NCBI GenBank assembly: GCA_021292105.1
Contig: CM037864.1
Span: 38,626,486-38,690,485, forward strand
Reading direction: 5' to 3'
Source: Anadara kagoshimensis
Taxonomy: Eukaryota; Mollusca; Bivalvia; Arcoida; Arcidae
Length of the DNA stretch: 64,000 bases
The translations under genes and the position numbers were made by a program. Of this stretch, positions 37,532 to 48,505 are shown in pieces. Positions within the stretch are counted from its first letter, which is position 1. Every line of letters starts with the position of its first letter. Under the pieces are notes generated by a model. It was not told where the DNA came from and searched no databases. It saw only the letters and a program-made list of their open reading frames with translations.

Positions 37532-39676
37532 ATGGTTTTATTGTCACGGAAACTCTTATTCGGTATCCTAAGTTCTAAACAGTTTTGGGAATCAGAGTTA
37601 AATAGTAACACACTGAAACAATTTCAGGCTATAGTAGAAAATCATTGTGCACTGGCTTTTGACTTGGATGAGAAAAGCTTAGAAAAACTTAGAGCTGAAT
37701 TATTTAGGCTAAAAGCAAAGGGTAAAAGGGCAAGAAGTAAGGGTGGCAACCAATTTCAGCGATTTTTGGTTAGTCTTGAAAACTCAAATTACACTTGGGA
37801 TGTCCCTATTTCAAGGCATAAATCTGAATTATTGGTAGAATTGAAGATGGCAGAAAAGGATGCAGAGTGTAGTGCTATGTTAGAAAAATGTAAACTTGAG
37901 TATGAAAATCTACTGAAAGCCGAAAAGCAAAAAATTGAAAGCACTTTTTATGAGTATATCATAAAAACAGAATCTAGTGAAAAACAAAATTTGAAACGTA
38001 AACCTTTTCAAGATTGCACCCCCTCATATCAGTCTAAAAGACGCAAAAGTGAATCTGAAATGTGCAAAAGAGCTTTGAATTTTTTAGATGATCTGGACAT
38101 GAAACCAGTATCAGTTATAGTATCTAGACAAGGCAGAGAGGAAGTTATTCAGTTGTATGAAAGTGAAGAGAGAGAGAATTCAGGTTTAGATGATTTAAAT
38201 ACATTAGTTTATGTTTTAGACTGTTTTAATGTCTCAAATGAGGCTTATCATGAGTTAAGTATGCTTTTCAAAACCATGCCCCGTAGTACAACTTTACAAC
38301 AGTATATTTGCAAAATAAATCAGAATTATAAGATTGTAAACACACCAGATGGTCTTGGTGTTCAGCAGTCATTTAAACAGCACTTGCAAGATGTGGTGTC
38401 TTATTTGCTAGTGAAAGATGCTAATTTTGCTTCAGATGGTAAGTTAGTCACCAAAATTTCTGGGGATGGAACTCAAATAGGAAAGCGCATCCATGTAGTT
38501 AATGTTACTTTCACAATTATAAATGAAAACCGAAGTGGTTCAGCACAAGGTAATTACCCACTTTGTATTGTACGCACTAAAGAAAAATACTCTAATCTTT
38601 CACTGGCATTGCAAGATTTAAGGCAGGAAGTTAGTGAACTTCAAGGTAGCTTATTAGAAATTGGTGGTAGAACATTTAGTGTTGAGATCATGCTTGGTGG
38701 TGATTATAAGTTTCTGCTTGTTGCAGTCGGTATTCCGTCTATTGCATGTCAACATGTATGTATTTATTGTAAATGCAGCAAATCCGAAAGATTTGATCTA
38801 TGCAAGTCTTGGTCCTTGTCAGATGAGAATCTTGGTGCTCGTTTGGTATATGCATATGAAGATAAAAATGTGAAAAGAGGTACTAAAAGTAAGAAGGATG
38901 AATATTACTCTGTGAAAAACCCTCCCCTGTTTTCTAGTATAGGACCATCCCAAATTGTTATTGATCAGTTGCATATGTTTCTGAGAATATGTGATAAATT
39001 ATTTGGTCTGCTGATAGCAGAACTAAGGTTATTGGATAATATTACATCCCACACTACTTTTTCAGAGCTAGACCGAAATAAGTTGAAGCATGTGAGTTCT
39101 CTAGAACATGTGTTGCAAATGCTTGGAATTGATTTTGTGTTAGGTATAAATTCAGAAACAAGAAAATTAGAGTACAGAGAATTGACTGGTCCAGAGAAAC
39201 TGAAATTTTTGAGTAGTTTTAATGCAAGTGACTTTTTCTCTGATGAGACAAGGGCACATTGTGTACAGAAAGTTTGGAATAATTTCAGAGAATTAAATGA
39301 AATTATTAAAGGTGATGCACCCAACCCAGACAACATTGAAACACTTGCAAAAGACTGGTGTAAACTGTATGTCGATACTTATCAGGCAAGAGATATAACT
39401 CCATACATGCATGTGTTGCGTTTTCATGTTGGAGAACTTGTACGATTACATGGGAATATTATTAAGTATAGTCAACAGGGATTAGAGAAACTGAATGATA
39501 TTGTAACAAAACAATATTTCAGAAGTAGTAGTCATAAAGGTCAGATAGCACTCAAGCAGGTAATGGAAAAACAAAACAGAATGACCTTTTTAGAGGATTT
39601 TAAAAGAAAAAAGAATGAAAAACTGTGTAGCATTTGTAGACAGAATGGCCACACAAAAGTAACCTGTCAAAATTGA
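37532..39676 (+). CDS. Intact 714-aa transposase-like protein with zinc knuckle
   Basis: A single uninterrupted frame, by far the longest in the window. The first ~200 residues are charged, with a helical stretch near 100-140 (KMAEKDAECSAMLEKCK) and a basic patch (SYQSKRRKSE). A core follows that resembles RNase H-fold transposases: SGDGTQIGKR (~312), LGGDYKFLL (~392), a Cys cluster (CQHVCIYCKCSKSE, ~407), VIDQLHMFLR (~475) and PYMHVLRFHVGEL with QQGLEKLND (~630-660). Asp, Asp and Glu in SGDGT, VIDQLH and GLEKLN are plausible catalytic DDE residues; this is inference. The C-terminus is a CCHC knuckle, CSICRQNGHTKVTC (C-x2-C-x4-H-x4-C). Similar uncharacterised proteins are widespread in marine invertebrates, as I recall, but I cannot name a superfamily. 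The ATG at 37532 has a fair context (ATCATGG). No TIRs were found around it, so it may be a host-adopted gene or an element with unseen ends. Confidence 0.8.
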   Translation: MVLLSRKLLFGILSSKQFWESELNSNTLKQFQAIVENHCALAFDLDEKSLEKLRAELFRLKAKGKRARSKGGNQFQRFLVSLENSNYTWDVPISRHKSELLVELKMAEKDAECSAMLEKCKLEYENLLKAEKQKIESTFYEYIIKTESSEKQNLKRKPFQDCTPSYQSKRRKSESEMCKRALNFLDDLDMKPVSVIVSRQGREEVIQLYESEERENSGLDDLNTLVYVLDCFNVSNEAYHELSMLFKTMPRSTTLQQYICKINQNYKIVNTPDGLGVQQSFKQHLQDVVSYLLVKDANFASDGKLVTKISGDGTQIGKRIHVVNVTFTIINENRSGSAQGNYPLCIVRTKEKYSNLSLALQDLRQEVSELQGSLLEIGGRTFSVEIMLGGDYKFLLVAVGIPSIACQHVCIYCKCSKSERFDLCKSWSLSDENLGARLVYAYEDKNVKRGTKSKKDEYYSVKNPPLFSSIGPSQIVIDQLHMFLRICDKLFGLLIAELRLLDNITSHTTFSELDRNKLKHVSSLEHVLQMLGIDFVLGINSETRKLEYRELTGPEKLKFLSSFNASDFFSDETRAHCVQKVWNNFRELNEIIKGDAPNPDNIETLAKDWCKLYVDTYQARDITPYMHVLRFHVGELVRLHGNIIKYSQQGLEKLNDIVTKQYFRSSSHKGQIALKQVMEKQNRMTFLEDFKRKKNEKLCSICRQNGHTKVTCQN

Positions 39677-42664
39677 AGCCATGTTTCTGAATTTTTATAA
39701 CTGGCAACATGATGATGTTAGAGTATTATGATTTTATATTGGTCTAGCTATGTCTGTCTCCGAGTTTTTGTGCCCTGTCATTTAAAAGGCTCAGCTGATC
39801 AAAATGATTTTAGTTTTGCTCATTATCTTGATAAAATATAGGTCAAGCTCAAATTGTGGATTTTTTCTGATGCAAAGATATAGAGTTATGCCCCTTTTAC
39901 AGTTTTACTTTGAATGGTTTTTTTTTTCTTAACTCAACTGGACAAAAGCTAACATATAGTAATTAAATACAGGTCAAGGTCAAGTTGATATTTTTCACTT
40001 GATTCAGAGGTATCTCTCTTTCTGAAAATGCCATTTCTCACCTCCATCTTAAAAATGCTTTCATTTGCTAACTTGTATTTGAAATACATTTCAGATTTGA
40101 ATTCCAGGTTTCTCCATCAACCGGATGAGGAGTTATATATATCCTTTAAATAAAAAAATGTTGTTTCCCTGCTCTGAAAGACAGTTCAAGTTTGAATTGC
40201 AGAATTTTTGACAACTGAATTTAGAGTTATCAACCTATGCCTCTTGAACTAAAAGTCTAACTTTTGAAAGTCTTAACTAATTAGAATCATTTAAATTTGC
40301 TGGCTTTTTAGTTTTTTACATGTACTTATTGTTGATTGAAATGCTGTTTCAGCAACAGTCGTATGGTGGGCGTATTGGCAGTGATCACACTTGTTTGCTT
40401 TGTATATAAGTTGTTGGGTGAGGACAATACTGATTGACTTTATGATTTCTTGAATTTGTTGAACTAGTTTTTGGATTAAATTTTGAATTATAATTTAAAG
40501 TCAGTTTTTTACTCATTGTGTTTAAAAAGAATCTCGGATTAGATTAGTTTTATCCATTTAATGGATATTCGATATATATATATTTAATATATCATAATTT
40601 AATTTTAGCCCATTTTGTTGCCAAGTGGTGGGCTGTTCAGATCACTGTGCCTTCATAGTTTGCATGTTGACCAATTAGACTTAATTATTTTCCTGAAATG
40701 GTATTTTTAACTTATCCTTGAATTCAATACTTTTATGCATTTTGTACATGTCACATGGTCATTTTGATGCATTTTTAAAGAAAAATTGTAAAACTCTCTT
40801 CAAAATTGAAAAAATTCCTTAGAATTTATGGTTATTTTTATTTGAATAGACTTATTTTCTTTTAAATAAAATCTACTTATTAACAAAATTTCACTTTTGC
40901 TGGTGATTTCTAGTTTTAGCCAGCTAAATTTTGGATGGATTCAACAACCATGATTGCTGCCATCTTTAAAATTTTTAATTTCTGCTCCGAAAAAGTACAT
41001 TTATTCAAAAGAAATCATATACGTGTTCCTTGTGATGTCCAGTTTTCACACTGGTTTAAAAGATGTCGGCTATCGTTGAGAAATCTCATCTTCATTCCTC
41101 CTTAGAATCTATTGAACTCATCACTTACAAGGTACACTTACCATTTCTGGTATGTCTAGTTGTGTCCTAACAAATTTTAGTCTGATTTGATGTCTTAAGA
41201 TTACCACCATCTTAAAAATCTTACCATGTCTCAAAAGCCATCACTGCACCACTTCTAATCAAACTTCATGCACATGTTCCTGATGGTGTCTAGTGGAGGT
41301 TAAAATGTTGATTAGGGAAGATGTTGTTTCATTGCTCATGTTTATCAAAAAGGTCCAACGTTAGAGATGGCTAGCATCTTGAAAATCTTGTTATAGTTAC
41401 TTGTCAGAAATTACTCAACAGAATATAGAATAGTATAAGTGTTGGAAAAATAAGTCATTCATTTGCACATATTTGCATAACATTCCTTAAGGTGGTGCCA
41501 AGATCAATTTATGATCTAGATCTTTTATATCAGGTTTTTTGGGTTTTTTTTTTTTTATTTTTATATATTTTTTCTCAATATTGATTATTACTTAAGAATA
41601 ATTTGTCGATTTCATTCCTTAACATGATTTTATTGATATTTTTGTTGAGTTTTATGTGGTTTATAATTTTCAGTATTATTTTCAAAGCTAGGAAAGCATT
41701 GAAATAATGAAGGATTTTTTAGAAAATTTATTTTTATCTTTGATACTATTGATTGTTATTATTGTTGTTTTTTATTTTTGTTTAAAAAAAAAATAAAGGA
41801 AATTTTACATTATCTTAATGCCCTTGATTCTTTATTTCTTTATGATCTACTATTCGGGTTAATTTAATGGTAAGTTTTTCCAGCGACACCGGACCAGAAG
41901 AAAATTAATTTAATTTAAATACGGTCTAAAATTAGCTCATATGATTCGGCAATTTGATTGAACAAGCTGAAGGATTCCCCAGCTACGTCATTTGTATAGT
42001 AATAGGTGATTGGAAGTTATAAATGGAGAAATGCTGGGGTTTTCTCCGGGTTTCTTGAGGTCACTGCAACCATATTAACTGTTGAGAAGCTTCGCATGCC
42101 ACAGTTCAAACCGTGAAATACGATGCTAGATCAAGATATTTTAAGAATGATACAGCTTGGTTTTATTTATCATTGCTTAAACTATACACAATCATTTGTA
42201 GTAGCTTGAATGAATATTCACTGAAAAGTTATTACGAAAAATTGACAAAAAATACTACGTTTTGTAGCGAAAATCTGCGTGAAGAGCGCTGAACAAGGGA
42301 AATAACTTTCGTTGTGTTTCAAATAAAAGTTGATATGTTTTATTTTTTAAAAATAATTCGTTAAACAAGGTGTAAACTATTTTCCCCAACACGTATATTT
42401 TTGCACTATTTTCATAAAAACATGCAACAAATATTTAACATTTCTTAAATTATCAATCCCTGCTGTATTTTTATTTATAAATCTTCACGCTTGTGTAGAT
42501 ATTTTCATAATTATACCCCTCTTTCACGCTTTTTAACCAAATGGTTTTCACTTGAATTTTCCTACTTAGATGACCCTTAACAGGACAACGAGGTGAAAGC
42601 TTTTCAGACCTTCATTCAACCAAGATGATGATAACGACGACGACGATGATAATGACTTACAACT
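39677..42664. other. Gene-free stretch, old dispersed repeats
   Basis: Starts with the probable 3' UTR of the 714-aa ORF; AATAAA occurs at 40866 and 41796. Phrases such as GAGTTATGCCCC, AGGTCAAG and GTTCCTGATGGTGTCTAGT recur in diverged form and look like decayed mollusc repeats. No other coding signal was seen. Confidence 0.45.
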
Positions 42665-42736
42665 GTCCCTGAAGCGCAGTGGATAGCGCGCTGGACTTCA
42701 ATCCAGAGGCCGAGGGTTCGAATCCCGTCGGGGATG
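42665..42736 (+). pseudogene. tRNA-Arg pseudogene
   Basis: A 72-nt copy closely matching the intact tRNA-Arg at 44937. The anticodon loop is CTTCAA, one base short of the normal seven, so TCT cannot be read. The acceptor stem has a G-T pair (GTCCCTG) and the T-arm (GAGGG/CCCGT) is mismatched. These defects indicate a decayed copy. Confidence 0.75.
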
Positions 42737-43803
42737 TGTATATAATTTTAATTTAACGAAATAAGTTGACTGGACATCTTACATCTAAGCAAAGATAGTT
42801 TCCACCATGCGAGAAGCGCCAGTAATATGTGATGATGCAGAAATTGATTATGATATTATGATGTTCGATTGTAAATAGACAGTTAATTTCCTCTTTTTCG
42901 CGCCATGGCTTCTGTGCATAACATGTGATACTGAATGCCACCAAAGCAAGAAAAATACTGGTACAGAACTTGACCCAATGCAGTTAACGTAAAGGTTCTT
43001 GTTTAATTTAACTTATTTCTAACGATTTCATTGACTGAATTTTAAAAATATAAACCTTCATTATTAATAGACACGACCACTCTCGCTAGGACACAAGTGC
43101 CGAATGGCGTAGGTTGATTGTGACCTCACCGACACCAAAGAAAATGGCAGTCGTGTTAACGTTTGCCAAGGCGGGAGGTCCAGTATAGTTCGCCAGCGAT
43201 ATTTTAGAAGATTGTCTATAAACGGAAGAGTCTATATAATGTAAATAGGGATCATATAAAAAGGTGGTTTGAAATAAACGCAAGCAGGCGTGAACATACG
43301 CATGCGATGACATTTGTGTAGAATAGACTCGTCCGTGTTTATTTTCATTGACGGACTATAGAGGACCAGAAAGCATGACAAATATCTATTTTTCTTAATC
43401 AAAATGAAAAATAAAGTCAAGTTCCTTTTCATATTTTTTATTAGGAATTTAATAATAATAGGAATTCCTGAGTTTCGCAGTGTGCGCAGAGTCCATTAAT
43501 TTTATATCTCAATGACCAAGAAAAAAATCTGATAAAAATGATTGGTCATCAATATCAAGGTACATCATTGTTTCGGATTCAAAGCCCAAATTTTATCTTG
43601 AAATCGTAACTGCAGATTTGTCATTTTTTGCTTGTAAATATTTCGAAGAAAAATACCAAGATGGGTAATATAATCTAATTTAAACATTACTGTAACATCG
43701 TTCACTCGAACACCGTTTTCTCGAATTTCATGGATACCCAGAAAGATAAACCTATAAGCATAACGAACTCCTATTGAAGTTATTGTTATGCCGTCATGAT
43801 CTA
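42737..43803. other. Gene-free stretch
   Basis: Short frames only, with no domain. The 43680-43800 part (ACATCGTTCACTCGAACACC and onward) looks like a fragment of a dispersed mollusc repeat, but ends were not found. Confidence 0.4.
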
Positions 43804-44554
43804 ACATAGGCGTAGGAGGGTTTTTAATATTGGGGGGGGGGGGGGGGGCAAACCGAAGCTATGTCTTATTTAGTGCCGCAGGTACGACCTCGTGCCTAAG
43901 GCACGAGGCGGGGAGAGTATGAGAGGGGTGCTAAACCCCTCGCATAGGTGGGGGTCCGGGGGCCTCCCCCGGAAAATTTTCAAAACTAAGTCCTGTCTAG
44001 ACGCATTTTCAATCTATTGTGCATCGTTTTGATAGGTTTAAAATACTGTGATATCAAGGCAAGATTCATAATCACCCTCTCATTTGATGGATATCAGAGG
44101 CTGATCCAGAATTTTAAAAAGGGGGCGTATAATGTGAGGTTTGAAGGCTCGAAGCTTCTAGGGGGGTTCGGGGGCATGCTCCCCCGGAAAATTTTGAAAC
44201 AGTGGCGCAAAAATCCTGCATTCTGGTGCAATCTAAGCTGAACAATATGTATTTTTAGCGACATAAAGGGGGTGCGTATTCCCCCTACGCCCCCCGCTGA
44301 ATCCGCCACTGGATATGGGGTACCTCGAAAAATTTTGACGCCCTTTTACAAGTATAATGATGAAATTGATAATTGATTGGTTACCAGATGGACATTTCCT
44401 GTTAACGCTCTTGTTTTTTTTTTTCTTTGTTTTTTTTAGCATGATACAAAATTTCACACAATATATTGCGGGGGCCTGGCCCCCCCTTCTCTGACATTGG
44501 GGGGGCCCGGCCCCGCTGGCCCCCCCCCCCCCCCCCCTGCTCCTACGCCTATGT
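43804..44554 (-). mobile_element. TIR element copy 2 (ACATAGGCGTAGGAG family), complete, 751 bp
   Basis: Perfect 15-bp inverted ends ACATAGGCGTAGGAG / CTCCTACGCCTATGT, flanked by the 3-bp repeat CTA (43801-43803, 44555-44557). A 3-bp target duplication suggests a PIF/Harbinger-like mechanism, with low certainty. It has no ORF. It contains long G and C runs and the nested hAT-like MITE, and lies inverted relative to copy 1. Confidence 0.85.
44095..44311 (-). mobile_element. Nested 217-bp hAT-like MITE, second copy
   Basis: Same nested insertion as at 33796-34011 in opposite orientation, with 5-bp repeat GATAT (44090-44094, 44312-44316). It shares the GGGGGCATGCTCCCCC palindrome. Confidence 0.85.
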
Positions 44555-44936
44555 CTAAGCTCCTGACTTAAAGACCTCGAGATTAAAGTTTTACGTGTTT
44601 TTAAAATTCAGACGTGGAAAGAAATTGAGAAATCATTTCAAATATTTAAATTATATATCCGTTGTGATTAAAGTGCTTAAAGATTTTTCTCCTTAATTCA
44701 AATACAGGTATATAAATCATACAAGTGTAATTTATTGTTTCCTGATCGACGGTCGCGTCGCCTTAAAAGCAGAGAAAACTCCGCGTAAGACCTTTGTACA
44801 ACACGTTTCATTGCTCCATTAATTAAAAAACCAACCAAAATTAATAGCAAGTAAATTACACACAGTTATGTCGCTGTTTATTGAAAACGTTTGATATTAT
44901 ATAACATCACGCTTTGGGTAGTATATGTTCACAACC

Positions 44937-45009
44937 GTCCCCGTAGCGCAGCGGATAGCGCGCTGGACTTCTAATCCAGAGGCCGCGGGTTCGAATCCCG
45001 CCGGGGATG
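44937..45009 (+). tRNA. tRNA-Arg (anticodon TCT)
   Basis: A 73-nt cloverleaf without intron. The acceptor stem is GTCCCCG/CGGGGAT with a G-T first pair. The D-arm starts GCGC, the anticodon stem CTGGA/TCCAG encloses loop CTTCTAA with anticodon TCT (reads AGA), and the T-arm is GCGGGTTCGAATCCCGC. The internal promoter boxes are intact (TAGCGCAGCGGATA-type A box, GGTTCGAATCC B box). A TTTT lies just downstream, suitable for RNA polymerase III termination. Confidence 0.93.
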
Positions 45010-45149
45010 TTCATATTTTAGGTAATGAAAAGATGGTAGAAATTAGCTATGTGATTTGAAGATACTCAATTTTATTTGAAGCACAGAAACATGTTTTGAA
45101 ATAATTTGATGGCGTATGTCTCATTTCATTCTCATTTTCTGAGAGATAT

Positions 45150-45483
45150 TCATATGAGTTGAGTTTTGGTGTTTAACGTCCCTGTCAAGAATATATCAAG
45201 ACGTCGCCAGCTATAGGCGAAGGTGCATAAATTTTGCCTGTGCGTTGTGCTGATGGCATTATACAGCAGGGTTCTTTATAGTGCCAAGTTCACCGTGATA
45301 CGGGATCTCGTTTATTTTAAGTTCCCATCCGAAAGAACCGACCGTGACTTTCATTTCGTAATGCCGAGTGCTTGGGGAAAGAACAGTCACTTCCCACTTT
45401 CAAGTATTGGGTCAGACCCGGTCAGGGTACGAACCCACGACCTCCAATTTACGGAATGAGCACTCTACCAACTGAGCTTCCGC
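45150..45483 (-). mobile_element. tRNA-derived SINE, full length
   Basis: The minus strand begins with a tRNA-like head (GCGGAAGCTCAGTTGGTAGA; GTGGGTTCGTACCC). A body with AGTGACTGTTCTTTCCCCAA follows, then a tail with AGCTGGCGACGTCTTGATAT and GACAGGGACGTTAAACACC. The same family occurs at 59373, 54170 and 195. The 40-70-residue frames across it are not genes. Confidence 0.88.
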
Positions 45484-45906
45484 ATAAGAGGATCCACCAA
45501 TGGACAGTGTCAGTCTCCAATCAGATTTCGCAATCATTTCTCCTTAACTTAAATACAATAGTAAATTTTAGTTGCCTTTTTATATGTACGAATAAACTTT
45601 TTTGATAAAACAAAAATGCGCAAATATTAAAAGCTGGAAGCTATCTTTTAAATGCAAGTTTAATACCTTAAATTCCGAAATGTGATAAGATTATCAAAAT
45701 TACTTAGATTTCAAATTTTGCTAGATTTGAGTTAAGGAAAATCTTAGTTAAGTAGGAGCCTGGATCTGCAGTTAACACACACTGCACGAACTCACACGTA
45801 TATAATACCAATTTCTCTAATACTGTCTTGGCCACTCAACCAATGACTCCACATGGATGTATGCTTAAAATTAGTGCATTCCCATGACGTTGACAAAAAA
45901 ATGTCA

Positions 45907-45999
45907 TATACCATTAAAAATTATCATTCAATAGATGCAAAAACATGATATGCAATACCATTTTTGATGTATTGAATGATAAATTTAAAAAATGGTATA
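45907..45999. repeat. Fold-back hairpin, ~27-bp arms
   Basis: Arms TATACCATTAAAAATTATCA and onward pair with a complement ending AATGGTATA, with a few mismatches and a ~36-nt loop. It is preceded by TGTCA, as in the fold-backs at 25313 and 50399. Confidence 0.7.
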
Positions 46000-46214
46000 A
46001 ACATTTGTGTTCCTTAAACATAAATATACCACTATATAATATGCAACTAAAGGTCAAGTGGACATGTCAATGTTGTTTGCTTATGGACAGGTCGTCCTTA
46101 TTTGTTTTAACCCTTGACCTGTCTAGATGGTTGGTTGAATGTTGCCTAACGTCGCATCAGCAATTCGCGACGAGAAGTATTTAATTAATCTCTATGGATT
46201 AATCTATGAACAAT

Positions 46215-46493
46215 TTTTATGTATGCATGTGAAGTGCGAGTGTGTTGTATGGTCTGCCTTGTACTAGCGCGCACTCAGGGCGACTTTACCGTGCTAGCTC
46301 ACAGAGTCAGTACGCCGCAGACAAGCGTACTACTCCCCCAGTCCATTATACTGATACCAGGTGAATCAGTAAAGGCCAACAACAAGGAAAATTCACTTTC
46401 CCACATGTGGTCCGAGCGGGACTCGAACTCACAGCGGTGAGAGACCCTGGATTTGAAGACTAACGTCTTATCCATTAGGCCACCGCGCCCTCG
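46215..46493 (-). mobile_element. tRNA-derived SINE, second family
   Basis: The minus-strand head is tRNA-like (GGTGGCCTAATGGATAAGAC; GAGTTCGAGTCCCGCTCGG, 46409-46493). The body reads ATGTGGGAAAGTGAATTTTC and then CAGTATAATGGACTGGGG. The body differs from the family at 45150. Confidence 0.8.
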
Positions 46494-46914
46494 TTTTGAC
46501 CTGTCTAGAAATTGACGTGCAATGCTAACTGAATAACGCGAGCTAGCTGACAGAACAAGGGAAGTAATAGCACTGTTACGTAATTTCTGACTGTTCATTG
46601 ATTTTATTTACATTTCACATTTTTTGGGTTAAAGTCTTATTTTAGTTTTTAATCTTGAAACACTATTGTTTACAACAAGCATGGTCAACCACTGGAACAG
46701 CAAATAAATAACGTCACGCGTAATTGCATAAGCAATAATAAGAGACGTCATTTTATCTATGATAATTTTGGCCATTTAATTACATTTGGTCTCCAACAGA
46801 GTTTAAAACTGTAAAAATATAAATTGTATTCCGAAACGGTCGTGCTGCAAACTTTTTTAGTTAAGAATTACATAAAGTGGTACATATTGCAGCGGCAGAT
46901 GATACAATGTAATA

Positions 46915-47110
46915 TTATTTTTCAATATAGTCCTACTTTAATTGAATTCCTTGACCCACTTTCCTTTTTCAGTCTGTCTATACTTTTGAAGCCTTCAGTT
47001 TGGTCCTTAGACCATGTCTTTTCAGTGACTTCAGTATTAGTAAATCCCATTCCCTGTAAATGGGATTTTAAAGACGTATGGCGGATTTCATAGAGGCTAA
47101 TTTTCAATGA
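46915..47110 (-). pseudogene. mariner transposase C-terminal remnant
   Basis: The minus-strand frame contains KTWSKDQTEGFKSIDRLKK and SIKVGLY before a stop, matching the C-terminal layout of the mariner at 29715 (WFQDQTENFYFKGIDSLKEK ... NYIEK). Only this end survives; no TIR was found. Confidence 0.7.
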
Positions 47111-48184
47111 CCACTCATATGCAAAAAAAGGTCCTTAAATAAACATGTTTAGAATGTCATTTTCGTTTTTATTTTTGAAGCACCGACATTAAAAAAAAAG
47201 AAATGTAAAGCAAACTAACTCGAGGTATTGGGTTTTCTCAGTGTACACAACAATGGAAGTTAAAGCAGTATAAACGCCATTTGTAGACAGTTCATTGGTT
47301 AAAGAAGTAAATATTCGGTAATAAGTACAAACGAATCATTGCATTAGCAACTCATTTAAAGAATGACGTTTTTTAATATGACCAACATGTTTTTGTCATA
47401 TAAGATATACGGCTCCAGACAAACACAAACCCGTTTTTTAAGAATTATGAACCGGGTGCATGTTTCTGTCACAATATAAGATATCTTAATTGCATCGATT
47501 GCAGATTAAATATATTTTAAGTGTGCGAATATGATAAATGGCTATAATAGACTAATTAACGTGTCGGTACTAATTAACAAAGATTTGTAAAATCATGTCA
47601 CAGAACTTAAAAACCAGATAAAAGTAAACGATGGCGTCAGGTTTATTTCCAAAACAGTCTTACATGTACGTGGGTATTTTAAGCCTCTTGTTAATTATAT
47701 CGTGCAGATACACTTTTAAAATGTTAAAATTTTGATCAGGTCTTTCAACTTGGCATCGGCGCTATTCTTCATGCATTATCCTTCCTGGGCAACTCTACGC
47801 GGGTGTCTGTCCTGGATGTCGATCGCAGATTACTTTCCTCGGCTCCTGACATCACCTTTTTTGCAAGAGTCTGCATATTAGCCTTATGGCCACATGTTAA
47901 AGCTTTAAAAAACTGCTTATCAGGTCTGCAATACGATATACGGAGCTAGAAAGTATGTCGCTGTTTCGGAGTTAAAAGGTCTGCTCTGGATTAGTCTAAA
48001 CATTCGTTGTAAAGATGTTAATTTAATCTGTCGGTCCATTTTTTCTATTTATAGTGTTTATTTAAGAAAATCAATAATAACTTAAATCAAGAGCATTTAA
48101 ATAACACTTAAAGTACATTTTACTTCCACTTGCAAAACGGTCATTTGAAACTGAGTTCAGCTGTTGAAATTAACTCCGTTGAAA
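47111..48184. other. Gene-free stretch
   Basis: AT-rich, with no supported gene, RNA or repeat. Confidence 0.5.
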
Positions 48185-48505
48185 TAAACAAAAAGAAAGA
48201 TACCAGTCCATATCCAAATAACAATCCCATAGTAAAGTAAAAACTTAAAAACTGTCAAATTAAGTTAACCTCATTAAGTGATGAGGCCTGGTGATCAGGA
48301 AGCACCTACACCCGCCATGTATAAAAAAGAATTTGAGAATGAGAGAAACATGGAAATATATCGAGGGTAATTTTGGATACATACACATACTTCTTATCAA
48401 CAATATTGTGATGACGGTCATAAACTTCTTAAAGGGCTTGAAAAGCCTATGCTTGCAATATCCTTGCATCAACATTTTATTTGTAAGTGGTTTGCATTGT
48501 CGTTT
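48185..48505 (-). mobile_element. 5'-truncated retroposon with reverse-transcriptase C-terminal remnant
   Basis: The minus strand keeps LTNKMLMQGYCKHRLFKPFKK, then frameshifts into a FMTVITI-type frame and continues through the shared tail to ATATGGACTGGTATC. It is more diverged than the copy at 50520. Confidence 0.65.

Noticed and set aside
37438..37532. Single gene joining the Tudor and transposase ORFs by one stop read-through or a small intron
   Set aside because: Four in-frame stops lie between them, and the only good acceptor (37520) leads into a stop in the transposase frame before its ATG.
45421..45483. A second functional tRNA on the minus strand
   Set aside because: The tRNA-like part continues into a SINE body, and the anticodon arm is poorly paired.
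45223..45605. Small ORFs near 45.2-45.6 kb
   Set aside because: They are mainly frames through the tRNA-derived SINE.
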